From the NCBI RefSeq assembly GCF_030409755.1, contig NZ_JAUFQE010000002.1, positions 3,162,001 to 3,226,000 of the forward strand: a stretch of DNA of 64,000 bases. Reading direction: 5' to 3'. Position 1 is the stretch's first letter. Every line of letters starts with the position of its first letter. This DNA is from Vibrio lentus. GTDB lineage: Bacteria > Pseudomonadota > Gammaproteobacteria > Enterobacterales > Vibrionaceae. The notes beneath the pieces were generated by a model. The model was not told the DNA's origin, did no database searches, and saw only the letters and a program-made list of their open reading frames with translations. Position numbers and translations under genes: made by a program. Shown here in pieces: positions 48,320-58,103 of the stretch.

Positions 48320-49375
48320 ATGGTGAATTTTATCTCATCGCTTATGCAAACCGATCAAACCTATCGTTTCTTGCTCTATGTCGAGCAAAATTATTCATTT
48401 GCTATTCTTCGCCCATTCTATGATTACGCGAAGCAACTCGGTCATGAGGTTAAGTGGCTGCTTGTTGGTGACGACGCTTCTGAACATCTATTACTGGATC
48501 AAGAGCAGAGCGTCTCTTTGACAGAAGCTGTTGCCTTTAATCCTTCAGCTGTTCTAGTGCCCGGCGATCGTGTTCCAGCGTTTATTCCAGGGTTGAAGGT
48601 GCAAGTGTTTCACGGTTTGAATGAGAGCAAACGAGGGAACTTATACCCTGAGCGTGGTCTATTTGATTTGTATTGCACTGAAGGCCATGAAAGAACGAGC
48701 TCATTGGAACCACTAGCTAAGCAGCGCGGCTATTTTCAAGTAAAAGAGACCGGGTGGCTGAAGCTCGATAGCTTGTTTAATTATCAAGCTAGTGAGAATC
48801 GTCATGAGAGACCTCAAATTCTGTTCGCTTCCACTTTTTCGCCAAGCTTATCGTGTGCAGAGTTGGTTTATGAAGAGCTTAAGCGCCTCAGTCAACTGAG
48901 CCAGTGGCAATGGTTAGTGACTCTTCATCCGAAAATGAATCAAGAGACACGAACGAAATATCAAGCATTGGAAGGGGATAACCTTCTCTTTTTCGATAAT
49001 GACCGAGTGATTGAAATGCAACATCGAGCTGATGTTATGGTGTGTGACAACTCATCGATATTTCAGGAATTCTTGCTGCTCAATAAGCCTGTTGTCACGG
49101 TAAATAATCGAGACCCTCAAGCAAGTTTTATTAATATTGCTCAGGCTGAACAGTTAGAATCAGCTATTGAGCAAGCAATGCTAGCTGATGGAGCTAGAGA
49201 TAACGCTATCGCTAATTACGGCCCGTCAATTACTCCATATCTAGATGGGCAATCGTCGGCTAGGGTCCTGAACGCTATTACCGATGTGTTGGAAAGCGGC
49301 TGGCAAGATAACAAGCCAAAAAATTGGATTCGTAACTTTAAAATCCGTAAATCATTAAACTATTGGAAATTCTAG
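48320..49375 (+). CDS. Putative CDP-glycerol glycerophosphotransferase-family protein
   Basis: About 351 residues with features of the Glyphos_transf / GT-B type: VFHGLNESKRG near residue 105, LHPKMNQ near 211, and CDNSSIFQEFLLLNKPVV near 248. Such genes recur in Vibrio core loci, but the transferred group is not established. No candidate start (TTG 48302, ATG 48320, ATG 48344) has a good ribosome site; I chose the middle one. It is first of five plus-strand genes 48320-53402. Confidence 0.7.
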   Translation: MVNFISSLMQTDQTYRFLLYVEQNYSFAILRPFYDYAKQLGHEVKWLLVGDDASEHLLLDQEQSVSLTEAVAFNPSAVLVPGDRVPAFIPGLKVQVFHGLNESKRGNLYPERGLFDLYCTEGHERTSSLEPLAKQRGYFQVKETGWLKLDSLFNYQASENRHERPQILFASTFSPSLSCAELVYEELKRLSQLSQWQWLVTLHPKMNQETRTKYQALEGDNLLFFDNDRVIEMQHRADVMVCDNSSIFQEFLLLNKPVVTVNNRDPQASFINIAQAEQLESAIEQAMLADGARDNAIANYGPSITPYLDGQSSARVLNAITDVLESGWQDNKPKNWIRNFKIRKSLNYWKF

Positions 49376-49384
49376 GGCTGAATA

Positions 49385-50470
49385 ATGAAAATCTTAGTTT
49401 GTGCATCGTATCTACATGCTTGGAATAGTATTCGCCCTGAAGCGGAAATATTTGTAGAACTTGCAAATCAAGGTCACTCCGTGACTGTGATGACCCAAGG
49501 GGAGTCTGAGTACGTCGACAGGCTTCGAAAAAGTGGTATCAAGGTTATCGATTGCTACCCCAAAAGAAAGATTTGCTTTGATACGATTAAGAGAATTAGA
49601 AGCGAACTAAAGAGTGGGGCATATGACATATGTTACGCCTTTAACTCAAAGACTATACCTAATGCCGCATTTGCATGTATTGGTCTCAAGGTGAAGCTGA
49701 TTGCGTACCGAGGAACAACTGGCGGCTTGTATAGACATGATCCAAGTGCTTATCTGACGCAACTGCACCCTCGCGTAGATGGCGTAGTCTGTGTGTCGGA
49801 GGCTGTTCGACAGGATGTCATCAAGCGAGTTTGGAAAAACAAAGATAATGTTGTGACTATTTATAAAGGCCATCAATTAGAGTGGTATCAAGTCGACCCA
49901 ACTTCTAGGGAGTCGCTTGAGTTGAATCAGACAGATGTTGTTGCCTTTTGTGCTGCACACGTTCGCCCTAGTAAGGGTATTTCTACCCTCCTCGAGGCGA
50001 CTAAGTATATTACAACCCCCAATTTTCACCTAGTGCTTGCAGGCAGTGGCTATGAGCCTCACTTTGATGAGATGAAAAATAGCCCGATCTCAGATAGAAT
50101 TCACTATATTGGTCATCGAAAAGACATTCCGTCATTAATGGCCATGGCTGATATTCAGGTACAGCCATCCGTTAGTGGGGAGGGGCTGCCTCGTACAATT
50201 ATTGAAGCGATGGCTAATGGAACAGCATCAGTTGTTACCACTACAGGCGGAGCACCAGAGCTTGTCGATGATGGAAAAACAGGTTTTATTGTTCCCACTG
50301 CTGATGCTCAGGCGCTAGGTGAAGCGATTAATAAAATCGCTCAGGATAAACAACAATGCTCAGATATGGGGCTTGCTGCTAAAGAGAGACTAGCACGCTA
50401 CTTTAGCTCTAAAGTGACAGTGGCTGAACACTTAAAGTATTTTGAACGTTTACTAGGCCATTCAAACTAG
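49385..50470 (+). CDS. Glycosyltransferase family 4
   Basis: Retaining GT-B sugar transferase of 361 residues. The C-terminal domain has the E-x7-E motif (SGEGLPRTIIEAM, near residue 260) and the GGAPELVDDGKTGFIV stretch. It is expected to extend the LPS core; donor and acceptor are unknown. It lies nine bases after the previous gene. Confidence 0.88.
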   Translation: MKILVCASYLHAWNSIRPEAEIFVELANQGHSVTVMTQGESEYVDRLRKSGIKVIDCYPKRKICFDTIKRIRSELKSGAYDICYAFNSKTIPNAAFACIGLKVKLIAYRGTTGGLYRHDPSAYLTQLHPRVDGVVCVSEAVRQDVIKRVWKNKDNVVTIYKGHQLEWYQVDPTSRESLELNQTDVVAFCAAHVRPSKGISTLLEATKYITTPNFHLVLAGSGYEPHFDEMKNSPISDRIHYIGHRKDIPSLMAMADIQVQPSVSGEGLPRTIIEAMANGTASVVTTTGGAPELVDDGKTGFIVPTADAQALGEAINKIAQDKQQCSDMGLAAKERLARYFSSKVTVAEHLKYFERLLGHSN

Positions 50471-50496
50471 CTCAATGAAAAAGGTATATTGATTCA

Positions 50497-51279
50497 ATGA
50501 GAACATTATCAGCGTTAATTATTTGTAAAAACGAAGAAGACCGCATTCGACCTTGTTTCGAATCGCTAAAAGGTTTTGCTGATGAAATAATTGTTTATGA
50601 TTCTGGTAGTACGGACAAAACAGTTGAAATAGCACGAGAATACACAGATAAAATCTGGGTTACAGAAGATTGGCCTGGAGATGGTTATCAAAAAGCTAGG
50701 GCTTTTGAGCAGGCTACGTGTGATTGGGCTTTAATAATCGATGCTGATGAGTACTTAGATGAAGAGATGAAATCAGAGATAACGCATCAATTAAGTGATC
50801 CCAAACTAGAAGAAGTTGCTTTTAAACTCCCTTGGGGCAATCTGATTCTAGGGAAACAAATGCGCTTTGGTCGATCGTCTAGAGCTCCTAAACGTCTTTT
50901 TAAGTGTGATGGAGCTTCGATCACTAAAGTGGTTGTGCATGCCAATGTAGAAACTGAAGGGAAGGTATCTACACTGAAAAAAGGCTTTTTGATGCATAAC
51001 TCGTTACGCGGCTTTGATCATTTGATGGAGAAAAGTCGAGTATATGGTTGGGAAACTACGAAAAAATATTACAGTAAAGGTAAGCCAAGTTTAGGGATTC
51101 CCATCGCTATTGTACGATCAGTTTGGACATTTTTCCTAATTTATATTATCCGATTAGGATTTTTAGACGGTAGTCGTGGTCTATTGATGGCAATGAACTT
51201 TGCCCAATCGTCATTTAACAAATATGCGGGCCTGTGGTACTTAGAGCAAGAAGCTAAGCTTAAAGAAACCAGAAAATAA
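50497..51279 (+). CDS. Glycosyltransferase family 2, WaaE/KdtX-like
   Basis: Inverting GT-A transferase of 260 residues. It starts LSALIICKNEEDRIRPC, has the metal site IIDADEYLD near residue 80, and has the RRLFK-like acceptor region SSRAPKRLFKC. The closest named group is WaaE/KdtX, which adds beta-glucose to inner-core heptose. A hydrophobic stretch near residues 208-226 may attach it to the membrane. The next gene starts directly after its stop codon. Confidence 0.85.
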   Translation: MRTLSALIICKNEEDRIRPCFESLKGFADEIIVYDSGSTDKTVEIAREYTDKIWVTEDWPGDGYQKARAFEQATCDWALIIDADEYLDEEMKSEITHQLSDPKLEEVAFKLPWGNLILGKQMRFGRSSRAPKRLFKCDGASITKVVVHANVETEGKVSTLKKGFLMHNSLRGFDHLMEKSRVYGWETTKKYYSKGKPSLGIPIAIVRSVWTFFLIYIIRLGFLDGSRGLLMAMNFAQSSFNKYAGLWYLEQEAKLKETRK

Positions 51280-52329
51280 ATGAATATCTACCTTTGCTCT
51301 ACACTGCGACATTTTTTGTTTGCAACACTAAAATCTTTGAGTGTTCGGGATGAATTGAGTCATATTATTGTTATTACAGATCAACAAGGACTTGACCCGA
51401 ATCGCTTCGAATTATCTGTTTTGCCAAGCACTATTTCTGTGAAGTTTGTAGAACGAAAACAAATTTTGGATAATGTGTATGGTGGGAAGTTAGGTTTTGT
51501 TCATAAGTTATTCGCCACTGCAAATATATCGAGTAAGTTTTTCCAAGAGAGAACATTAAAGAAACTTGATGAATGTGACTTGTTGAGTTCAGAATATGGT
51601 TTAAAGGGCACCACTTTATATTTGTTTAATGACCGTAACAGGTTAGCTAGGCTCATGCGCCTAGCCTTTATTGAGTACGAAGTCATCGAAGATGGGTTGT
51701 CTAATTATACAGGTTCAGAACTGAGCCTTGCAGAGCGGTATGTCTTAAGTAAAAAAGGCCGTCGCTTTATTGGTGATGATAAACGTTGTAGTGCTATTCA
51801 TTTGCTGACTCCTAAGCTAGCTGCTAGCCAGCTTGCCCCCAAAGTTAAGCCAATAAATTTCATTAGCTACATCAATGTGAATTCATTTATTTACCCGTTA
51901 TTTAAAGTGGATAAATCTAAGGTTTCTATTCCTGAGGTCATAATAGCTACACAGCCTATATCTATCGGTAACATGATTGAGTCTGAGTGTGATATTGCTG
52001 TTTTTCAAAAGATAGTCGATTATCTTAAATTTAAAGATTATTCATACGCCTTCAAAGTTCACCCACGTGAAAATGAAATGAAATACAGGATAGAATTTCC
52101 AGATACAGACTTTATTGAAAGTAAAATACCATTAGAGTTACTAGCTTTCTCTTCATGTGAATCTCCAATAGTACTATCAATATACTCTAGCGCAGGTATG
52201 GGCTTTGAGGAACATTGTCGTAGAGCCACTTTAATCAAAGATGAGGAGGCAGAGTATCAAGCTGATATTTATGCTCAATGGCAAAAAGATCTTATAGATG
52301 TAGATAAAAGATTAGAGAGAATATTATGA
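51280..52329 (+). CDS. Probable glycosyltransferase, sialyltransferase-like motifs
   Basis: I do not recognise this protein firmly. The 349-residue product has the short motifs FKVHPRE near residue 264 and SIYSSAGMGFEE near 305. The HP and SS pair at these places is seen in bacterial sialyl- and polysialyltransferase-type families (GT52/GT38). No sialic acid synthesis genes are in the window, so the donor may be another sugar. It is AT-rich and overlaps the next gene by four bases (ATGA). Confidence 0.55.
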   Translation: MNIYLCSTLRHFLFATLKSLSVRDELSHIIVITDQQGLDPNRFELSVLPSTISVKFVERKQILDNVYGGKLGFVHKLFATANISSKFFQERTLKKLDECDLLSSEYGLKGTTLYLFNDRNRLARLMRLAFIEYEVIEDGLSNYTGSELSLAERYVLSKKGRRFIGDDKRCSAIHLLTPKLAASQLAPKVKPINFISYINVNSFIYPLFKVDKSKVSIPEVIIATQPISIGNMIESECDIAVFQKIVDYLKFKDYSYAFKVHPRENEMKYRIEFPDTDFIESKIPLELLAFSSCESPIVLSIYSSAGMGFEEHCRRATLIKDEEAEYQADIYAQWQKDLIDVDKRLERIL

Positions 52330-53402
52330 TTAAGAAAATGGTTTTTGTAATATCAGCACTAAGAGGTGGTGGGGCAGAGAAATTTGTTCTAAATCTCTAT
52401 AAAGCTATGGAGAAATATCAAGGATATGAGTGCCATATTGTTTCAATTGAAAAAGCTGTAGATCATAAAATTTCAGGATATCGAGTACATTTTGTAAGTG
52501 ATTTTTGTAATGTATCTAAAAAAGGTATACGCCGCCTTTGGTACAAGAAAAATGTAGCTAGTGCTATTGATAAGTTTGTGAAAGATAACATTAGTAAAGA
52601 TGCATTGATATTATCTAATATGCTGCTTGCTGATAAAATAATGTCTGAAAGTAAGCTTAAAACTTTTCATGTTATCCATAGTCCATATAATGATGTATTT
52701 CTTCATGGAGTTTCGAAAATTAAGAAAGCACTAATTAAGAGAAAGGTGAATGGTTGGTATCAGAACCACCCTTTAATTTTTGTTTCTGAACATGCAAAAG
52801 ATAGTTTTGATTTGTCATTTAACATATGTAAAGAAAGTTATGTCATACATAATCCAGTTAATGTGGTTATTGATAGTTCAGATAATTTAGATATTACTGA
52901 TGATTATATTATTCATGTTGGGAGGTTTAATCGAGAGAAAAGACATGATCGATTAATTGAGATATTTAGCAAGATAAAAGATACTAAAGTCAAGTTATTG
53001 TTGATTGGTGATGGTAAATTAAAATCGGCGATAGAGGCTGATGTAGAAAGAAGAGGTCTAAAAGATAGAGTTGTTTTTTACGGTTTTAAATGTAACCCTT
53101 ATCAATATATTAGAAAATCAAAAGGCCTTTTACTCACGTCTGATTTCGAAGGACTATCGATGGTTCTTTTGGAGGCGATAAGTCTTGGGGTTCCTGTATT
53201 ATCAACAGATTGTAGTCAAGCCATTAGAAATGTTGTAATTGATAATGAATCTAGCTTAGTTCCGCTTGATGATACGAATTTGTTCGCTAAAAAAGTTGAT
53301 GAGTTATTGATTTCACCAGAAAGATTTATTTCTAAAGAAAATGAAATATTTCATCCTAAATTTGTAGCTCAACAATATCATAGTTTGTTCAAGCGCCAAT
53401 AA
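52326..53402 (+). CDS. Glycosyltransferase family 4, AT-rich
   Basis: 358-residue GT-B transferase. It has the N-terminal glycine motif SALRGGGAEKFV, HVGRFNREKRHDRLIE near residue 200, and the E-x7-E motif in DFEGLSMVLLEA near 280. It overlaps the previous gene by four bases. Its base composition is clearly more AT-rich than the housekeeping genes, pointing to horizontal exchange of this part of the core locus. Confidence 0.87.
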   Translation: MIKKMVFVISALRGGGAEKFVLNLYKAMEKYQGYECHIVSIEKAVDHKISGYRVHFVSDFCNVSKKGIRRLWYKKNVASAIDKFVKDNISKDALILSNMLLADKIMSESKLKTFHVIHSPYNDVFLHGVSKIKKALIKRKVNGWYQNHPLIFVSEHAKDSFDLSFNICKESYVIHNPVNVVIDSSDNLDITDDYIIHVGRFNREKRHDRLIEIFSKIKDTKVKLLLIGDGKLKSAIEADVERRGLKDRVVFYGFKCNPYQYIRKSKGLLLTSDFEGLSMVLLEAISLGVPVLSTDCSQAIRNVVIDNESSLVPLDDTNLFAKKVDELLISPERFISKENEIFHPKFVAQQYHSLFKRQ

Positions 53403-53456
53403 GTTTCTGTTTTGTAGAAGGTTACTTGTTTCTAAACTGTATATGTATTTCAATTG

Positions 53457-54641
53457 TTATTTCCCCACTTCGATTGGAGCACGTAGCTGAAAATAATTCA
53501 GTATTAGAAATGGGAATAAGAAAAAGCTCTGATTCATAGGTACTTCTGTTAATGAGCATATTGTTACGCTCATTGCCAAAGAAGTGATTATTATTCGACT
53601 TTCTTTACTAATGAAGTTTCTTTTTTTCCAGCATTGGTATAAAGGAAAGTAAATCGTAAGAAGACACAAAATCAAACCTATTATTCCGCTTCTTACAGCT
53701 TTGTCTATATATTGATTGTGAAAATGACTAGGTGAAAAACTTGCGATTGTTTTAAAGAAAGAATCTCTCTTGCTGATTTTATTTAACTCATTCTTAAATT
53801 TATTACCTACACCAAAAAAAGGTTTTTCCGCTATAATATATGGAGCTGACATCCACATTTGTAAACGAAGACCTATTGAGGTTTTGTAATTACCAGTACT
53901 TAGCGTGGTTATTTCATTTCTAGTTGACTCTATTCGTTCAATTAAAGGCTTATGAGTGAAAGTCGTAATGGCTAAGATGAATGTTATTATTAGTAGAAAT
54001 GTTTTTCTGATGTTTTTTTGTGTCAATGTCGTCATTGCGATCAATAGTAACGATGTAATTAAAAGTGAAAGAATTGGTCCCCTAGACTCTGTTAGGAAAA
54101 TCGATATAGTAAATAAAAAATAGGAAAAAATATAAATGTAACGTTTGGTTTTTAGGCCATAATATAAACTGTATGAAGCAAAAAGACATAATGACATTGA
54201 GTAAGTTATTGGGTTAAAAGGCCATGTCGCTCTATCGATGTTTAAAAAGTATTTTGAATAAATTACAAATAAAAAAGAGGCAATAGAAGCGATAACTATC
54301 AATGCGGGGAATGAAGATACGGTTATTTTATCTTTTGGAAAAAAAAGGAAAAACAAGCAACAGGCGATGAGAGTTCTTATTTCACCAGAACCGTAACCAA
54401 TAGTTTTGTATAATACTGAACCATATAATGTTGATAGTATTAAAATAACTATATATGGGTCTTTAATATTTTCTCTTATGGCGTGTGTCTTATATTTGAA
54501 AATGCAAGAAATAATCGAAATTAAGAATAAAGAAATAACAGCCTTATCCCAGCCAAAATAAAATAAACCAACACTAAAGATGCTAAAAATAGGTAGATAA
54601 ATGAGAAATGTGAAAAAGTTATCTGAGGTAGAGTTGGTCAT
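53457..54641 (-). CDS. O-antigen ligase family protein (WaaL-like)
   Basis: Polytopic membrane protein of 394 residues with about 11-12 hydrophobic segments. A large periplasmic loop contains GLRLQMWMSAPYIIAEKPFF and the conserved His in SHFHNQY (His308); R186 in TESRG is a second conserved basic site. WaaL joins O-antigen to lipid A-core in the periplasm. The position next to lpxM and hldD supports this, though Wzy-type polymerases look similar. It is strongly AT-rich. Confidence 0.82.
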   Translation of the reverse strand: MTNSTSDNFFTFLIYLPIFSIFSVGLFYFGWDKAVISLFLISIISCIFKYKTHAIRENIKDPYIVILILSTLYGSVLYKTIGYGSGEIRTLIACCLFFLFFPKDKITVSSFPALIVIASIASFLFVIYSKYFLNIDRATWPFNPITYSMSLCLFASYSLYYGLKTKRYIYIFSYFLFTISIFLTESRGPILSLLITSLLLIAMTTLTQKNIRKTFLLIITFILAITTFTHKPLIERIESTRNEITTLSTGNYKTSIGLRLQMWMSAPYIIAEKPFFGVGNKFKNELNKISKRDSFFKTIASFSPSHFHNQYIDKAVRSGIIGLILCLLTIYFPLYQCWKKRNFISKESRIIITSLAMSVTICSLTEVPMNQSFFLFPFLILNYFQLRAPIEVGK

Positions 54642-54642
54642 T

Positions 54643-55599
54643 TTAGATCTTATAAGGGTTTATATTGCTGTCCGGACGAGTCTTAAGCAGCCTTAAGATC
54701 CACATATATTGCTCAGGCTTTTTGCTTACGTAGTCTTCAATGCATTGATTCATCATACGCGCGTCCTCCTCTTCACTGCCTGTTGGGAAAGGTAGGGCAG
54801 GATAAAAATCCAACGTGTATTGACCAGTATTACTATCGTATTGAGCAAACAAGGGCACAATTTTAGCTTTGCTTAGTTTTGATAGGCGACCAAGGCCTGA
54901 GATAGTTGCTTTTTGAGTCGCGAAAAAGTCAACGAAGACACTGTGCTCACGGCCAAGATCTTCATCAGGGAGATAGTAACCCAGGTACCCATCACGCACT
55001 GACTTGATGAAAGGTTTGATACCACCACTGCGATCATAAACACGACCACCATATTGCACGCGCTGTCGGTGCATCAACCAGTCACTGAGTTTGTTTTTCT
55101 GAGCTTTCGCCATCGCAGATACCGGAAGGTCACGTGATGCTAATAATACCGCTGGGATATCGATAGCCCATGTGTGTGGTACCAGCAAGATCACATTCTC
55201 GCCGCTGTCCGTAATATCGGTTAGGTTACTCAGGCCGTTTATCGAAGTGTTGTTCTCTAGCCAAGTTTTACTCTTGAGTGTCAGTGAAGCAAATCCCATC
55301 AAAAATGAGATGGAAGTAACGTATGACTGATAGAGAGTTTCTTCGCGCTGTTCTACAGACTGTTCCGGGAAACACATCTCAAGGTTTACGCGAGCTCGGC
55401 GGTTAGCCTTATTCTTGATTTTTACAGCTTGTTTAGCCATAAACTTAGCGAGTGCTAAACGAATGCTATTAGGTAAGAAGCAGACTAAAGACGATAACAG
55501 AACAGCAATCCAAGTGCCCCAGTATTTAGGTGCTAGAAATCCCCATTCAAACTCAGGATTGTAAGCTTTTGGATCAAAATCATTACGTTGTGTGGTCAT
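54643..55599 (-). CDS. lpxM: Lipid A late acyltransferase, LpxM type
   Basis: Adds the last secondary acyl chain to lipid A. It is 318 residues, with an N-terminal membrane anchor (about 28-48) and the H-x4-D catalytic pair His142/Asp147 (PHTWAID), as in MsbB/LpxM. It lies one base before the waaL-like gene and is probably translated with it. Confidence 0.9.
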   Translation of the reverse strand: MTTQRNDFDPKAYNPEFEWGFLAPKYWGTWIAVLLSSLVCFLPNSIRLALAKFMAKQAVKIKNKANRRARVNLEMCFPEQSVEQREETLYQSYVTSISFLMGFASLTLKSKTWLENNTSINGLSNLTDITDSGENVILLVPHTWAIDIPAVLLASRDLPVSAMAKAQKNKLSDWLMHRQRVQYGGRVYDRSGGIKPFIKSVRDGYLGYYLPDEDLGREHSVFVDFFATQKATISGLGRLSKLSKAKIVPLFAQYDSNTGQYTLDFYPALPFPTGSEEEDARMMNQCIEDYVSKKPEQYMWILRLLKTRPDSNINPYKI

Positions 55600-55738
55600 T
55601 CGTTCACTACATTATTTAAATCAGAGAGTTAACTTTATATCGGTCACTCAGGGAATGATTATGTTTACTAGATTCTCCAATAATTCCCCCTAAAAGTAGG
55701 GGCACTATTAGTCTTAATCTGAAATATAAAGCTTACAA

Positions 55739-56680
55739 CTATGCGTTTACGAGCTTCATGTACTCAGCGACACCATCTGCCACTGTTCTAAACTCGATAT
55801 CGCAACCAGTACTGCGAAGTTTCGTTAAGTCAGCTTGAGTGAATTCTTGGTAAGCGCCTTTCAAATGCTCAGGGAAAGGAATCGTTTCGATTTCTCCTTT
55901 ACCATGGTGCTTGATTACGGCTTTTGCGACTTCTTCAAAAGACTCTGCGTTGCCTGTACCTAGGTTGAAAATACCTGAAACACCGTTTTCTAGGAACCAT
56001 AGGTTTACTGCTGCTACATCACCGACATACACAAAATCACGCTTGAAGGTTTCGCTGCCTGCGAACAACTTAGGGTTTTCACCGGCATTCATTTGGTTGT
56101 TTAAGTGAAATGCTACTGAGGCCATGCTGCCTTTGTGTTGCTCGCGTGGACCATAAACATTGAAGTAACGGAAGCCAACGATTTGTGGAAGCGTTTCGTT
56201 ATGCGCTACGGCATCCGCGGTTAGGCGACGAACGTAGTTATCAAACTGCTGTTTTGAGTAGCCGTAGATATTTAATGCACCTTCATATTCTCGCTCTTCA
56301 ATGAAAGTATCGGTTTCACCATAAGTCGCAGCTGAAGAGGCATACAAGAAAGGAATTTCACGCTCAACACAGTAATGAAGTAGCTCTTTTGAGTATTCAT
56401 AGTTGTTGAGCATCATGTATTTGCCATCCCACTCAGTGGTAGCAGAGCATGCTCCTTCATGGAAAACAGCTTCAATATGACCAAAATCATCACCGGCCAT
56501 AACTTGAGTTAGGAAGTCATCACGATCCATGTAATCCGTAATGTCTAGGTCTACAAGGTTCTTAAATTTCTTACCATCTTTTAAGTTGTCGACGACCAGG
56601 ATATCGTTGTGGCCCGCTTCATTTAGCGCCTTAACAATATTGCTGCCAATCATGCCAGCACCACCCGTTACGATAATCAT
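55739..56680 (-). CDS. hldD: ADP-L-glycero-D-manno-heptose 6-epimerase
   Basis: Final step of ADP-heptose supply for the LPS inner core. I start it at ATG 56680 (313 residues, [19 protein letters not shown]), since the Rossmann glycine motif should be at the N-terminus; the open frame extends 27 codons upstream without support. The catalytic Tyr-Lys is in [13 protein letters not shown]. In V. cholerae this gene (gmhD) marks the border between core and O-antigen loci. Confidence 0.97.
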   Translation of the reverse strand: MIIVTGGAGMIGSNIVKALNEAGHNDILVVDNLKDGKKFKNLVDLDITDYMDRDDFLTQVMAGDDFGHIEAVFHEGACSATTEWDGKYMMLNNYEYSKELLHYCVEREIPFLYASSAATYGETDTFIEEREYEGALNIYGYSKQQFDNYVRRLTADAVAHNETLPQIVGFRYFNVYGPREQHKGSMASVAFHLNNQMNAGENPKLFAGSETFKRDFVYVGDVAAVNLWFLENGVSGIFNLGTGNAESFEEVAKAVIKHHGKGEIETIPFPEHLKGAYQEFTQADLTKLRSTGCDIEFRTVADGVAEYMKLVNA

Positions 56681-56831
56681 AATTTCTAACTCTTTTGAAT
56701 ACAAAACTGTCACGAGTATAGCAAGGAATGGATAAAGCGGGCTAGTGGAATAATTCCCCAACCAGAGTATGATACGGCAAGCTAAGTTATAAATTATGTT
56801 GAGTTAATGACTCAAAACTATAGGTATTATC

Positions 56832-57995
56832 ATGAAGATTGCAGTAGCCGGTACTGGGTATGTGGGTCTATCAAACGCAATGCTGTTAGCACAACATCAT
56901 GAAGTAGTCGCGGTAGATATCATTGATGAAAAAGTGACAATGCTGAATAATAAGCAGTCACCGATTGTAGATAATGAGATTGAGCACTTTCTATCAAATA
57001 AGACTCTGAATTTCAGGGCGACAACAGATAAGTCGGCTTACAAAGATGCTGAGTTTGTCATTATTGCTACTCCAACTGATTATGATCCAAAAAACAATTA
57101 TTTTGATACCAGCTCTGTAGAATCGGTCATTAAAGACGTCATGGATATCAATCCAAATGCCGTCATGGTGATCAAATCAACGGTGCCTGTTGGTTATACT
57201 GAGCGCGTTAAGCAAGAGCTGAACTGTGAAAACGTTATGTTCTCACCAGAGTTTTTACGTGAAGGTAAGGCTCTGTACGATAACCTACACCCATCACGAA
57301 TTATCGTAGGTGAGTGTTCTGAGCGAGCTAAAGTGTTTGCTAATCTCCTAGTTGAAGGCGCTGAAAAAGAAAATATAGATGTGCTATTTACTCACTCAAC
57401 AGAAGCAGAAGCAGTAAAGTTATTCTCAAATACTTATCTAGCGATGCGAGTTTCTTATTTCAATGAGCTTGATTCTTACGCCGAAGCGCACGGCTTGGAT
57501 TCTCGTCAGATCATCGAAGGCGTTGGTTTAGACCCTCGTATTGGTAATCACTATAACAACCCTTCATTTGGTTACGGTGGTTACTGCTTACCTAAAGACA
57601 CCAAACAGCTGTTAGCTAACTATCAAGATGTACCAAACAACATTGTTGGTGCTATTGTCGATGCTAACCGCACTCGTAAGGACTTCATTGCGGATTCAAT
57701 TATTAAGCGCTCGCCTAAAATTGTAGGTATTTATCGTTTGATCATGAAGGCCGGGTCGGACAACTTCCGTGCGTCGTCGATTCAAGGGATTATGAAGCGC
57801 TTGAAAGCTAAAGGTATTGAAGTGGTCGTATTCGAACCTGTGTTAGAGGAAGAGCATTTCTTTAACTCGAAGGTTTATTCTGACCTAGAAGAATTCAAAG
57901 CCGTATCAGATGTGATTGTTTCTAACAGAATGGTAGAAGAGATCGCAGACGTTGCAGATAAGGTGTACACGCGAGACCTCTTTGGCAGTGATTGA
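56832..57995 (+). CDS. ugd: UDP-glucose 6-dehydrogenase
   Basis: Oxidises UDP-glucose to UDP-glucuronate. The 387-residue product has the NAD motif AGTGYVGLS (6-14) and the catalytic cysteine Cys252 in [13 protein letters not shown]. It is divergent from hldD. Together with the epimerase at 42749 it could supply glucuronate and galacturonate for the core or a surface polysaccharide. Confidence 0.96.
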   Translation: MKIAVAGTGYVGLSNAMLLAQHHEVVAVDIIDEKVTMLNNKQSPIVDNEIEHFLSNKTLNFRATTDKSAYKDAEFVIIATPTDYDPKNNYFDTSSVESVIKDVMDINPNAVMVIKSTVPVGYTERVKQELNCENVMFSPEFLREGKALYDNLHPSRIIVGECSERAKVFANLLVEGAEKENIDVLFTHSTEAEAVKLFSNTYLAMRVSYFNELDSYAEAHGLDSRQIIEGVGLDPRIGNHYNNPSFGYGGYCLPKDTKQLLANYQDVPNNIVGAIVDANRTRKDFIADSIIKRSPKIVGIYRLIMKAGSDNFRASSIQGIMKRLKAKGIEVVVFEPVLEEEHFFNSKVYSDLEEFKAVSDVIVSNRMVEEIADVADKVYTRDLFGSD

Positions 57996-58046
57996 TCTAG
58001 TTTTATTTTAGCTAATGCTAATTAGACCAGATGTTAACAGCTCGAT

Positions 58047-58088
58047 CTATCCGTTTAGTGGCGATATACTGAACCACTAAACGGATAG
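58047..58088. promoter_or_regulatory. Perfect 15-bp inverted repeat before the TetR gene
   Basis: CTATCCGTTTAGTGG (58047-58061) and its exact complement CCACTAAACGGATAG (58074-58088) are separated by 12 bases that include a -10-like TATACT (58065-58070). It ends 15 bases before the TetR start codon. It may be an autoregulatory operator or a leader hairpin. A terminator for ugd is less likely because no T run follows. Confidence 0.7.
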
Positions 58089-58103
58089 GGATACTAATAA
58101 CTA

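Noticed and set aside
55684..55705. CCCCTA-AAAG-TAGGGG as the hldD terminator
   Set aside because: On the minus strand no T run follows the stem, so I did not list it as a terminator.
42658..58103. JUMPstart/ops element for RfaH in the LPS region
   Set aside because: I looked for GGCGGTAG on both strands near operon starts and found none.
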